A stretch of 64,000 nt of DNA. It comes from Chlorokybus atmophyticus (lineage: Eukaryota; Streptophyta; Chlorokybophyceae; Chlorokybales; Chlorokybaceae). A model generated the notes under the pieces. That model was not told the DNA's origin, did not search any database, and worked only from the letters and a program-made list of their open reading frames with translations. Each line of letters opens with the position of its first letter. Position 1 is the stretch's first letter. The position numbers were made by a program, and so were the translations under genes. Of this stretch, positions 11,084 to 23,327 are shown one piece after another. The stretch spans positions 523,368-587,367 of the forward strand of contig RHPI01002533.1 in NCBI GenBank assembly GCA_009103225.1. Direction: 5' to 3'.

Positions 11084-14000
11084 ATGGGAGCGAAGCGGAA
11101 GCGCAAGCTTCAGGCAGCTAGGCAACCCCCCTCTCAATCAGCGCCTGCCTTGACTTCCGTCGGGCTGGACGCGGAGGATGTGCTGGCGACGGATTTGCGA
11201 CAAGGGGAGTTTGACACAGGCGGGTAAGCAAGCAAGCTGACAACCAACAACAGAAATTCGTGCATGCAATAGCATCATGAGAAGAAACTCTATGACTTGT
11301 TCGTTTGTTCCATCTTCTAGGTCCTACGTGTTTACACTACTGTCGCCCAAGCAAGACGAGATCAGAGTCAGAGTAGCGTGGTAAAGCCACCTTTCTACTT
11401 GGCGCGAGCTGCATGTTCGTACTCATTCACTCGTTGGTTCATTGGGCCTTACTTATTCATTACTTATGTGCATGCTGTCGCGCTCGCATGCTAAGTGGAT
11501 ACAGGTAGTGTCGTAGTGCAATTGGCATGCAAACGTGTTACTTCAATGGTTAGCGAGACAGATAGCTGTTGATGAGCAGTTGTTGTTACAGCACAGCAAT
11601 TACAAGTTTACGCTTTTTTTGCGCCGTACTGGTGCCATGCATGTCCGTACTGTTTAGTGTGCTGAGCTCTGCTTTGTTCCTGCCGTGCAGCGCGGACTCC
11701 AATGCATTGGTGCTGCCTGCGGCCAAAAGCACTACTCACAGAGAGTCTGAGGTCAGTTGAAGTTGTAGCAGCACATGTCAATAATTTGCGTGAGATGCAC
11801 GCACCCATGTCACACAACTCAGATCAAGGTCCTTCGTAGTTGCAAGCCAACGTGATTACTTGGTGTCCAACCTAGTGCGTGCGCAGAAACCGAATGCGCC
11901 ACTGAAGCTTAGCAAGAAGGCAGCCCGCAAACTGCGTAAACTTCAGGTTAGTCAGCTGTGCTGGTACTGCGTTACATCCACCAGTGACTACGCTGTGGCG
12001 TATGTGCTCACGCCACTTGGTGTGCACTGCAGGAAGAAGGCGAGCGCAGAAAGCTGCGAGCGGAGGCATACAGCCTGCTATCGTATCCGACCTAGTTTAT
12101 CCCTCACATGCACAGTCTCATTAGTCATGCACAACACCATATGCAGTATTTGTGGTGCTAGGGCACTTAAATCGCCTGCACGAGAGGAGATCGCTGCATG
12201 CGTGTGTGCGTGCGTGCGAGCATTTGGTGTTGGGCAGACTTGAGGTCGCACGTGTTGTACAACTTGGCATTTACTCGATTGTCTTACACCATTCTGGCTC
12301 GGGCACACAGTATACAAGTACGTATACCTTGACCGTGGACTTGCAGCACTCACAGCTTGACGCAGGAGCAGCAGCAGCTGTTGAAGCCGAGCTCCAGACG
12401 TGGACAGGTTCGCATCCTAGTCATGTTACTTTACATTATTGTTTAGTTGTAGCGCACTCACTGTGTCGAGCACACCATGTGTTTGTAAAGCGGCTCAGTT
12501 GTAGGCAAGTTGAGTTCTCAAGCATGTGCTGGACAGAGTACGTGTATGGTTAGACTCGAGCCTGTTTCCGTTCGATAGCCAACATATGATGTCCCTTTTG
12601 TGCAGGAAGACACCGTGAAGGAAAAGCTGCGGCACGCGCTGAAACTGGAACGTGCTGGCGTTCCTGTACCAAACACGCTTCTGACTCGCAAGCGCACGAG
12701 CTCTCCGGATCGTGATGAGACAGCACAAAATGACAGGGCGCCAAGTACAGAAGTGGACATCCAATGCACTGCTGACACCCAACAGGTGTCAAGCCCACCT
12801 AACAAACTACTCGCAATTGGCGCACCCTCAAATGGACAAACGGGAAACGGGTTGGGCCACCAGGAGCGTGCAGCCAAGAAGCAGAAGTCTGAAACTGATA
12901 TCAATGTTCCCGCGAGCACAGTTCGGATGGTGAAGTGTGCGCAGGATCAATCTGAGCGATTGGCAGTAGCTGTTAACCCATCTGCACAAGTAGAAGCCCA
13001 GGTTACACCGCAGCGCAAACGTTGGCGGCAAAACCGCAAGAAGAAGGCTGCTGCTGCAGGAAGCGAAGCCTATGTGGCGCCAGTTGTGAAGCACGAGCAA
13101 GAAGAGGACCATATGGAAGTGCAGGTTGCTCCTGCCGCTAATGTTGCGCCCGTTCAACGTGTCAAGCAGGAGGACACTGCTCAGGTGGCACGTCCCGCAC
13201 AAGGTAGTCATGCCCTTGCTTGCATGCTGATTGGCACTGACCAGTTAGACATTGATGCCCCATAGCTTGTGGCAATTGTGTGTGTGGCTTTATGTATTTT
13301 GGGCAGTTGCCTAGTAAAACATGCGATTGTCTCGCATCTCATCTGCTGTGCTGTCTCTGTAGGCCCGGCCGTGCGCAAGCCTGTATATGTCAAGCATGTG
13401 CAACGTCCTGCTGAGATAGAGGAGGCGCGTGCTGGGCTTCCTATCATTGCGCAGGAGCAGGAGATAATGGAGACTGTCAACGACAATCCCATATCCATTA
13501 TCTGTGGCGAGACCGGCTCCGGCAAAACAACACAAGTGCCGCAATTTCTATATGAAGCTGGTTATGGAAGCCGCGATTGCGAAGCTCATCCAGGCATCGT
13601 AGGTGTTACGCAGGTCAGTACTTAACACATATCCATGTTTGGCAAAGTGCATGGTCATCCATTGTGTACCTCCATGAGTTTGACTTATTGTGGTTGATAC
13701 ACCTGTTGTCATTTATCTGTTGCTTGTGTGGCTTGCAGCCTCGTCGGGTTGCGGTTCTGGCTACTGCGCGGCGTGTTGCGCATGAGCTTGGTCTGCATCT
13801 GGGCAAGGAAGTTGGGTTTCAAGTCCGCCATGACCGCCGACTGGGCCCGGATGCCAGTATCAAATTCATGACGGATGGCATCCTACTGCGAGAAGCTCAG
13901 GCATGGACTTGAAGTTTCCATTGTTTTGATTGGGTTTCAAGTCCGCTCACCGTCATGTTGATTCTCATTGAATGTCGTTGCAGTCAGACCTGCTGCTGAG

Positions 14001-17000
14001 GCGGTATTCTGTGATCATTATCGACGAGGCGCATGAACGGTCTCTGAACACTGATATCCTGATTGGCTTGCTGTCTCGCATTGTCCCACTGCGACAGGTA
14101 ATCAAAATGATTGATACGTTGACATTCCTCCTTTGCATGTCATCATGCTCGTTGCGATACAGGTTTGATTTGGTGCTCTGCAGACCTTGTACAAAGAGCA
14201 GTTGGCAAAGTGCTCCCCTGGTCGTATACCTGAAATACGCCCACTGCGACTGGTCATCATGAGTGCCACATTGCGAGTAGAGGACTTTGTGCAGAACCAG
14301 CGCCTGTGTCCAATCCCTCCACCTGTTTTACGTATCCCTGCCAGGCAGTACCCCGTTACTGTGCACTTCAACCGCAGAACCGAACTGCACGACTACATTG
14401 GAGCTGCTTTCAAAAAGGTGTGCTGCCATTCTTGCTGATAGTACTTGGGTGGGCCATAGGCTGGGTAACTGCGCGCAAGCTCCTGGTTTCCGTGCACGTT
14501 GTGGCTGCTTTGAAGCAATGTCCGGTTAATTGCATTGCAGGTTTCTCAAATACACCAGAAGTTGCCGGATGGTGGCGTCCTGGTGTTTGTCACGGGGCAG
14601 CATGAGGTCGAAAGTTTGTGCCGACGCCTTCGCCGCGCCTTTCCTTATGGCAACAACAGGAAGGGTGCAGCCAACGTTGCTGAAGACAAAACGGTGGTTG
14701 ACGCGGAGACTCTGGTTGCCGCTGACGGTGATGAAGACGTTTATGATAGGCAAAATCACTTTGATCTTGACAGAGGGGATGAAGACGATGATGAGGCTGC
14801 ATACGGCACAGACAATGAGGATGCCATTGATGATGACGCAACAGTTTCAACAGACGATGACGAGGTCAAGGATGCAACTGAGAATGCGAAACCCACAGAG
14901 ACACTTCACGTTGAAGACATGGCCAAAAAGGGGACTGACAAAGAGCCGGGTTCGCTACATGTCCTGCCGTTGTACGCCCTGCTGCCTGCTGCCAAGCAAC
15001 TACAAGTATTTGCGCCTTCACCTGCCAATGCACGCCTCATCGTTGTTGCCACCAACGTCGCAGAAACATCCATCACTATCCCTGGCATCAGGTATTGTTC
15101 CGTTCTGTTCATGGCGAGGCTTCTTGCATGGCCGGTGCTGAGCGGAAGGTGCTCTGGATCTGCGTTTGAAATGGTCATCACTATGTGTGCACAAGAAGGA
15201 ATACGTTATCATTGCAGGTACGTTGTTGACACTGGGCGGGCCAAGCAGCTCAACTGCGATCAACGGACCGGCATGACAACATTCAAGGTGGACTGGATTA
15301 GCAAAGCCAGTGCCGACCAGCGCGCTGGTCGCGCCGGGCGAACAGGCCCGGGCCACTGTTACAGGCTGTACTCCTCCGCGCACTACACGAACAACTTTGC
15401 TCCATTCGCGCCTCCTGAGGTTGAGCGCATTGCCATCGACTCTGTTGTCTTGCAAATGAAAGCCATGGGCATTGAGAAGGTGAGTCATATACACAGCAGT
15501 TTGCACTTGGGTGAGGCCTTCATGGCATTCTGCGATAGCTTGTGTGACAATGCTATATGTGCATGTTAGCAATAAGCACTGGACGTGTGTGACAACTAAC
15601 ACATGAATGAAGGTGGTCAATTTCCCATTCCCCACTCCACCAGAGCGCTCAGCCCTTGCAGCAGCAGAGTCTACACTCCAAGCCTTGGGAGCCCTGAGCG
15701 CCGCTGCATCGATGCTCACTCCTTTAGGGAAAAGCATGGCCGCTTTTCCCGTCAGTCCACGCCATGCTCGCCTGCTTTTGGCAGCCACAGAAGGTGCAGA
15801 AGTGGGAAGCGCACAGCATTTGGAGTTGCTGTCACTCGCTGTCGGTGTGGCAGCAGCACTGAGCGTGGAGAACCCGTTTCTGAGGGACATACAGGTGCTT
15901 TTTGAATGCATCTTTGTTTGCGCTTTATGTCAAGGTCCCTGTGTGAGAGCAAAAGCCTAAACACGCACGTATTGCGGGTGATATGTCTGGCAACATACTG
16001 AATGCAAACTTTGCAGGTGAAGCCAAAGACAAAAGCTTTAGGCGAGGGCAATGATGAAGAAGCGAATGGCACAGAAAAGGAGAAAGAAGAGGCCAAGAAG
16101 CAGAGTGATCGTGCAAGACAAGCGCACAACAAGTTCATGAACCACAACAGCGATGCATTGTCGGTGCTGAATGCGCTGCGCGCTTACGAGGCTGCAGGGG
16201 CTACTACGGAATTCTGCCAACGGAACTTTCTGCACGCCAAAACCATGCACGAAATGCATATGCTGCGGCAGCAGCTTGCGCGCATCGCAGTGCAGCAGTT
16301 TGCGAGCACATCAAGCGCCACTGCTTCAGCTCAAGAAGCATTGTGCTCCATTCCTGTGCCAAAGCGTGCGCAAGAGGCTGTGTTGCAAAGAGCTATATGT
16401 GCGGGGTGGGTCGACAGAGTGGCGAAGCGCTTGAGGGTGCATGAGCGACGCACGGATGATGTGGAGCATCGGCGAGCAGTGCGCTATCTGTCTGTGGCAA
16501 GCGCGGACACGGTTTACTTGCATCCTTCCTCTGCGCTGGCCAAAGCATGCCCTGAGTTTGTCGCCTACAACGAGCTGGTTCAGACATCCAGGCCTTACAT
16601 GAAGACAGTGACGAGCGTGTCACCCAACTCGTTGTCACACTTGGCTCCAACCCTGTGCTCATTCTCTCAGCCATTACCAGAACCATCAGCCTGGTACGAC
16701 GGCGCATCAGATGAAGTTAAGTGTTGGGTGAGCGTCACGTTTGGTAGACATAACTGGGAGCTTCCCCTGCACGCGATTACGCATCCCGATGCTGCCCAGC
16801 GCACAACCATATTCGCGGTGGCATTGTTATCGGGCTCAGTGTTGCCTTCAATACAGCACATCGCTCAGCATTATGCTTTGCAACCGAATGCTATGCTACA
16901 GGCTGCAGCGGCAACACAACCAAGAGTGGCAGAGTTGCTGCATGCGCTGGAAAAGGCACCAAGAGTAGCGGGGGTTGTAGCATTGAGTCAAAGATGGACT

Positions 17001-17135
17001 GCAGACAGGAGGTTTCTCTTTCCCCAGCTGGCGGCATGGCTCAAACCCAATCAACGCGCAGGGCTGACTGCGGTGTGGCCCAAGTTGTTGGAGGAGGCTG
17101 CAGCCAGAGCAGCTGAGCTTGCTAGAACTTGCTAG
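11084..17135 (+). CDS. DHX37: DEAH-box RNA helicase DHX37/Dhr1 (ribosome biogenesis)
   Basis: Nucleolar ATPase that releases U3 snoRNA from pre-40S particles. Exons run from 11084-11223 ([10 protein letters not shown], basic) through 11691-11751 (DSNALVLP), about 11823-11946, 12033-12082, 12347-12407, 12606-13203, 13363-13613, 13739-13900, 13984-14097, 14184-14417, 14541-15091, 15218-15479, 15613-15893 and 16017-17135. Helicase motifs: [36 protein letters not shown] and [19 protein letters not shown]. An acidic insert splits the helicase core, as in the human protein. The C-terminal winged-helix, ratchet and OB region (FPFPTPPE, then IHPSS-like [18 protein letters not shown]) is complete. The join between the second and fourth listed exons is unresolved, and intron 13901-13983 has a GC donor. 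Confidence 0.95.
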
Positions 17136-17474
17136 AAATTGCATGATTCCCCTTGGAGTATTGGTGTGGTTTGTGTGCATGATGAATGTGCACAACGAAC
17201 GTGCATGATGTTGAGATTCCTGGCAAGGCAGCGGCAGATTGTGTGCGCTGCTCAACTGTTGTGGTGTTTTTATGCCAACATGTTGCCGGGTGACACAATT
17301 GACAAAAGGCACACTAATGCATACTGCCATAGCATGGTAGCATCACCGACTGTGGCTGGATGATGGATGATCTGCGGAGTATGAGCTGTTATTACAGCAC
17401 CGTCACTTATTTGATTTTGTCCACGCCAGTACTGAGCTCTCGCAAGTGGAATAGCAGCACGCCAATTACCCTGG

Positions 17475-18697
17475 ATGGTCCCTACAGTCGTCCCTTCTCG
17501 AACACCATTGAAATTCAAAAACCTGCGGGTGACTGTAGGAGGCAAAGCGCACCACCTGCAGTGCATTGGCAGCTCAAACGATGCCTTGATGGGTCCAACT
17601 TGCGTGTGCGGCAAAACTGTGCTCCCAGCATTACCCGCGGGTTTGCCGGGTGAGTCACCACACGGCAGTGACCGCTCCCAGATATCGCGCTGCTGCAGCA
17701 GTATGTTCTGACGGCAGGCGATATCGAGCAATGATGGTAGCGGATATGAAATGGCAAACGTCGCTGCGGTACAGGCAGTGTGACTCACTGTGTGAGACGG
17801 AGTGCAGGGGATGGTTGCGGCAACGGCGGCGGCGACGGCGACGGCGACGGTGGCAACGAGATATGCTACGTGTGCTGGGTAGAGTGGTGAGCCCGGCTGG
17901 CCGAGGTGGGTGGATGCCAGCATGGTTGAGAAGCTCCCTGGCTTGGTTTGCGTGCTGGCTGCAACAGACGCGAGCGTGAGCATAGGCTCTTCCGGCATGA
18001 TTATGCGCGTGGTTGGTTTTGACCTTGGCTGCGTCGAATTACTCAATTGACTGCGTTCTTTTACGCTCATGCAGACCGTTGTTGTGTTAAGGTACAAAAT
18101 GGTCTGGGCTCAGCCATGCTGCCCGTGCGTTGCAATCAACGCTGACGGCAGCAGAGCTAACCCGACCTCCAACGGGCAGTAAAACTCAGCAGGCGGATGA
18201 TCAGATCGGCAGCAGCGAGTCTATCGAGCCTTCCAGCACATCGGCTCCCACGTCTGTGCCCATTTCAGCGCAACCCAGTGTAGCTCCGCCAGACGCAAGC
18301 ACTGAGCCGCCGGTTGACACTCAGCAGCGGGTATCACGCATGCAGGAGTACTTGAGCAGGTGGGATGGTCGCACCACATTGACAAGTCCGTTAGCCTGTA
18401 CTTGTGCATGTGACTGGTACCTGCATATGCGCTTGCGCGCGAGCGCGTGCGCACAATAGCACCTACACAGGAGTGTGTGCGGTCACTGACTTTGTGTGTT
18501 CATGCCTCTATTTGCTTGGCAGGTACACAGAAGAGCATGGCGCAGGGCAATACTTGCCGCCGCCTGAGACTTTGCACCGTCTGTACGGTGGCCACTTGTC
18601 AACTGCAACCAAGGTTGTTGCGCAGTTTGCCAAGGAGTTGCCTTCAGAGCTGCAAAGACAGTCTGAATTAATGGAAGAGGAGGCAGCAGAGCCGTGA
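17475..18697 (+). CDS. Unidentified multi-exon gene
   Basis: The family is not recognised. The likely first exon starts at ATG 17475 and runs to a GTGAGT donor near 17643 (a cysteine pair TCVCGK, then LPALPAGLPG). A candidate middle exon lies at about 17702-17770. A serine-, proline- and threonine-rich exon ends at 18359 (MQEYLSR, donor GTGGGA), and the last exon is 18523-18697, ending LMEEEAAEP and TGA. The join of the last two exons is in frame and gives a tail with YTEEHGAGQYLPPPETLHRL. How the earlier exons connect is unresolved. The long minus-strand frame over 17270-18097 is taken as a shadow. Confidence 0.45.
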
Positions 18698-19382
18698 GGC
18701 TATGCATCACATTAGGCAGGCAGCAACCTGATGGCTCTGCTATCGATTGTTTCAATTAGTTGACGGTTACAACATGACACGCGTGGCGCTTACCGTCATG
18801 TTGGAGCACGGACATATCCCCAAGTGTGCTCTCATTGCACCAGCTGGAGAGCATGCTTTGTGTACATTAGCAGGTTCGTTTAAGTGTGTAGGTTGCTGTA
18901 TGGTGTAGATAGGCATAAGAGTGTGTGCAGACGGCTGGCATGCTTCAAGTGCAGCCAGCTGACTGTGCAACATCTCTCTTAAGAGTAGATTGGTTCTGTT
19001 ACTGACTGCGACCATATGTGTACAGTGCTACATTTTGTTGATTCTGCAGACTTAGGTTATTTGGTTTGGGTTGTTCCATGGTGAGCAGAGAGTTCACCGC
19101 ATCATGTACATTGAAGTGCATGCGCCCGACTAAGGCACTGTCTTTGATGGTGCATGCTTTGACAAAACACACGTTTGCCCTGCCATATACAGCACAAGCC
19201 ACTGCAGCTCAGTGAAGTACTGCCTGTCTCACTCCATTAGGGCAATGTGACATTATGTGCTCATGCCAGTGTCGCACATAATTCAGCCTCGTGACTCGAG
19301 ACAATTCCACCACAGTAGCATAGATGCACGCACGTGCATGCTACAACTGCACAAACCATATACACTTGCAGGTTGCAGCTTT
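18698..19382. other. Intergenic, nothing recognised
   Basis: Between two convergent genes. No reading frame with splice support, repeat or RNA gene was seen. Confidence 0.4.
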
Positions 19383-19387
19383 TTACA
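19383..19387 (-). terminator. Possible TGTAA polyadenylation signal of RPB4
   Basis: TGTAA, the usual poly(A) signal of chlorophyte green algae, lies about 30 nt after the RPB4 stop on the minus strand. The other genes here were not seen to share it consistently. Confidence 0.4.
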
Positions 19388-19415
19388 TCAAAACACTGTT
19401 GTTGAAACACATCAA

Positions 19416-20266
19416 TTATTCAAACTTTTTCAACACAGCGAGGTCCGCTAGCATGGCCTCAATCTCGTTATCCTTCATTTTCTTGGCCAGGCTCGGCACC
19501 AGCGCCTTCGCCTCTTCCACAGAGTCTGGCGCAAGGTTCCCAATGGCCGCCTTCTCAAAATTGTGCAATTCTCTGCTAGATAGCTTCATCCAAACCTACA
19601 GCACCGTGACCGTATGGTTGAGTACAATGCTTCTGCACAGTTTGACTTGCAAGGAACAAGCAGGTGTAACAAGACAAGTACCTGATTTGCGGTTTCTTTG
19701 TTGGAGTAAGCGCTGAATTGCTTAACATAATCCAGAGATTTCGTCAACGTTTGCGGTATCTACGTCACAGCAGACAATACAACATCTGAGTACGTGCACA
19801 AGCTCTTCACTGCATGCACAGTCTCATTGTATCATGCATTGTGCCAGTGCCACTGGTGTCATGCAAAGTCGCATGCTGCTGGTAAGGCAATGCTATGCTA
19901 CTGTAACACTGCAAAGTACTTGACATAGCACGTCCGTCACACAGTGTTAGGTATACTATATTATCAATTGTGCACACAAACCTACTGTTTGACATATATG
20001 CACACATGTGCACACATGCGCGTGTGCAGCTGCATGCGTGCTATGATGTGGGAGTCAGAAGACGCATGCCGTGCGCACGACACGACAAGCTCTTTCACCT
20101 GTTGTTCGGACTCGGCGTTCGTGTCCCTGAGATGTTCAACCCTCTTCGACAGCAGGAAGTTGACTTCGGCGTTCATGAGGCAGCGGGCGTTCTGGAACAA
20201 CTTCGGGAGCTTCAGCTCCGCGGCGTCCTCCTCCTCCTCCGCAGGGACATGAGTCCTGCCTGCCAT
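19416..20266 (-). CDS. RPB4: RNA polymerase II subunit RPB4
   Basis: Rpb4 pairs with Rpb7 to form the stalk of RNA polymerase II and supports initiation and mRNA export and decay. Three exons join in frame: 20266-20099, 19759-19682 and 19595-19416, giving 141 residues against 142 in human. Recognisable family segments are DAAELKLPKLFQNARCLMN near the N-terminus, SLDYVKQFSAYSNKET in the middle and NFEKAAIGNLAPDSVEEAK, then the conserved ending LKKFE before TAA. The acidic EEEED stretch at residues 10-14 is typical. It is divergent from the eL38 gene across about 370 bp. Introns are GT-AG. Confidence 0.95.
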
Positions 20267-20634
20267 GCTGTGCCACAGCGCAGAGCTGGGCAGAATTGGA
20301 TCAACTCTGAGCTCTGCAGCCAATCCTTGCCACTGACATGGTGATGCAGGGCCACGACACCTCGCCCGACCACCTCACCGCCACCGCATCCTGCCGCCGC
20401 CGCCGCTGCCGCCTTATAAGCTTCGAGAATGCAACATTTTCAGCCCTAATTCATCTCGATATCGAGCACTTCCAAATCTATCTACGCAAGTCTGATATCG
20501 CAGCGATTCCAGCCGCCGCCTTAGGGTTGCCGCTGCCTCTGTAGTGGGCCTCTCTGTCGTCGTCGCCGCCGCCGTCGGCGCAGCGGGTGTTGGGGTCGGC
20601 GCCGCTGGCACAGCGCTACATACAGTCGGCGACA
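20267..20634. promoter_or_regulatory. Divergent promoter region of RPB4 and eL38
   Basis: A 368-bp gap between two opposed start codons of housekeeping genes. It is GC-rich with CCGCCGCCG runs and must contain both 5' UTRs. Confidence 0.5.
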
Positions 20635-21559
20635 ATGGTAAGGCCGCCTGCTGCGTGATTTGTGCTTGGCGGCGGGGTTTGCCGTGTGTGTGTGGTGAGC
20701 TGAGATCAGGGTTTCCAGCTGCGTGCGTTGCGAGCGACTGTGGTGTTGAGTGTGTTGTTTGCACGGGACCTAGCAATTGGGATTGTCTGTTTTGGCCATC
20801 AAGTGTTGTGGCTTTGCTGGTCCGTCGCTTTCGTTCAGCACTTTCTCCACCAACCTCGTCTGATTTTGATCAGGCAAAGGCTCTGTTCAAAGAATGTGTG
20901 CAAGTAGCTCTATCTTGTTACTCTACATTTTGAATACAAAGTCGGTGTTGACGGCGCGGTACAGACTTGCCAAAAGCTCGTGAACTAGGCGCATGTGTTG
21001 CTCATATCACCTGTGAGTCGGTTGATTAGGTTATACGGCGAATTCCGCTGTTTTGCATACTTATGTATGTATCCGCAGTTGACACCTGATGTTTGTTCAT
21101 TTACCGCAGCCGAAGCAGATCAGCGAAATCAAGGATTTTCTGTTGACGGCCCGCCGAAAGGATGCGCGGTCAGTCAAGATCAAGAAGACCGGCGATGTGA
21201 CCAAGTTCAAGGTCCGCTGCTCAAAGTACCTTTACACCCTGTGCGTCACAGACTCCGACAAAGCTGACAAGCTCAAGCAATCCTTGCCCCCTGGTAAGCT
21301 GCGTGTTCATGCACCTGTAAGAAGTATGCTTTGATGGAGGGCATACAGGTGCATCTGCCGAGCACAACATTCATCTCCGCCATTGCAATTCACTTGGTCA
21401 AGTGCCGTCTCAGTTGAAGTTGCACAGGCGTCGTTAGAGCTGCGCACTATGTTAGCAGATTATTTTCTGGCACTGCTGTTCCATCCATTTCGTCAGTCAT
21501 TGTGCTGCGTATGCTTACCATTGGTGATGGGTGCAGGTCTTCAAGTTCAGGACATTTAA
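20635..21559 (+). CDS. RPL38: 60S ribosomal protein eL38
   Basis: Small protein of the large ribosomal subunit. The coding sequence spans three exons. The first contributes only the ATG (20635-20637) before a GTAAGG donor. The second, 21110-21293, starts [20 protein letters not shown] and contains [12 protein letters not shown] and [11 protein letters not shown]. The third, 21537-21559, gives LQVQDI and TAA. The result is 69 residues, and plant eL38 is about 69 long with the same beginning MPKQI and ending VQDL. Phases fit (0, then 1). The roughly 470-bp first intron is the longest in the gene and may carry regulatory sequence. Confidence 0.96.
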
Positions 21560-22417
21560 ACTCGCATTGGGTGGTGCAGTTCATGCGCTTTGGCATGGAA
21601 CCTCATGATTGCAATGTGCTTGGTTCATGACAAGGACTGAGTTGTGCTTGATTGTGAACACAGTAAGTATTTTGCTGCTCGCTGATTATATGGCCGGTAC
21701 AGTTGTTCGCACCCAAAACAGCTATTGTGCGCCCCCACAATCATTGCGGTGCTGCATTTACAGTTCCATTTGGCGGTAAAGGTGAGATAGTGCCATCAAC
21801 AAGATCTTCGCCAGACTCAACATGCACAGTAGATCGTCATGGCTATTGCACTCGCGCTCAACAGGCTGTCACTGACCCTGCCAGCAAGCACTCTTCCAAA
21901 CTCACATGCTGATTGGTAGCTGTCACCAGCACTGCATTTCACGTGTCACCAAAAACGGGTAGGCTTGCATTCAGACAAGTTTGCCCCAGCTGGGCCCTGT
22001 CACAAGGGTCAACTTGTTTACGACACTGTTCTTAGCACAATATGGATTGTGCTAAGCACACAGTCACATGCACAGCATTGCATATTTTCTACACTGTCAC
22101 AAACAGGGTGCGGTATCAAAACTCGCTCTTCATATATAATGTCAGACGGCCACAAGGTCGCAGCGGCACAGCCATAATGCTAACACAACAACACAACTCC
22201 ACCACACACAACGCGAAGACAAGACACATGACAACACAACTACGAACGCTAGTGTGCATTAGCTACTTAGGCCTCACACCAAGAGCACTGCCACATCGGA
22301 CAGGGTCGTCATAAGAGCACGTCGCGGTGGCGGCCAACCCAGAACTGCACACACGACCGTCGTCGCTCACTCCAATAGAGCCACTCCTTGAGCTTGCTGT
22401 AGTGCACAAGCAATTTG
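21560..22417. other. Intergenic, nothing recognised
   Basis: No gene, repeat or RNA could be supported in this stretch, which lies between the eL38 gene and a retrotransposon fragment. Confidence 0.4.
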
Positions 22418-23280
22418 CTACCTATACATGGACACGAACCCGGACATACGTGTCGTATGCCCCCGATGCTGAACTACACGGCGCGTGCAGTTAGTAATCA
22501 GCTCGCGGAAAGAAGCTGCCAGGGTATCAAATGTCTCCACTGCTAAAGGAAAGAACTTGTCTCCCGCCGCGTGGTCACCGTACTTCCTACACTTCGCCAA
22601 CTCCGCTGCACGCGCTCCTCCTCCCGACTGAGCGCTGCATGTGGTCAAAGTGGTGTCATGTAGTAGGCGACGGTTGTGGCCTGGCTCCAAAGCCACCAGG
22701 TCCAATCGGCGTCCCTGGACCTATCCGGGCAGGATCAGCATGAAACCAGATTGCTCCCTGCTGACTGAGTACCCCGCCTCCCGTAGAGCATGATACACCT
22801 CATCACGCAGGGCGTCGTGCGTGCCGTGCGCTGAGGACCAGAAGAGCAATAGGTGAATGCCACGACCATCCGGCAAGGCCGCACCACAGGCGCAGAGCCA
22901 TACATGAGCTAGCATAGGGTGAGGTAGGCCTAGCAACAAGCGCACCGCCGTACGAAAAACAGGGCTGGTCAAGCGCAATGAAGGATACAACGGCATCGCC
23001 AGCAGCCATGCACCTGCTCCCAACCCCGATGCCAACTACAAGACGTGCGATAAAGTGCTTTGTTGCCTCAGTCACCAAAAGTTGCACGAGTAAGCCTGTC
23101 CTACGCCTGTGATGTCCTGTTGAAGCGACCGTTACTGCACGTGCGCCGGTGTCGAGAACGGCTGGATGGTGTGCTGCACTGTCGGGAAGCAAGGGCAGGG
23201 CTAAACAGATGTCGAACTGAAAGCGTAAGGTGCCGGACGCCACGGTATCACTGGCGTCGGTAAAGGGAACAGAGCCAGCC
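22418..23280 (-). pseudogene. 3' fragment of an RLE-type non-LTR retrotransposon
   Basis: Minus-strand frames match the end of the element at 23328-27747. The segment GLPHPMLAHVWLCACG matches KLPHPLLVNVEHCLCG, LREAGYSVSREQSGF matches MRDAGFLVSREQSGF, and the end at 22430-22700 (MDLVALEPGH) matches VDLVASEPGR. The zinc-binding motif is decayed (HLLLF where the other copy has HLLRC), and there is a frame change near 22720. The RT part is absent. Confidence 0.85.
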
Positions 23281-23327
23281 ACAGGAGCGAAGCGGCGTCG
23301 TAGTAGTGCTGCAGCTACAGTGGGAGG

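Noticed and set aside
17270-18097. A 275-residue minus-strand frame.
   Set aside because: It lies opposite splice-supported plus-strand exons, is low in complexity in part, and resembles no family.
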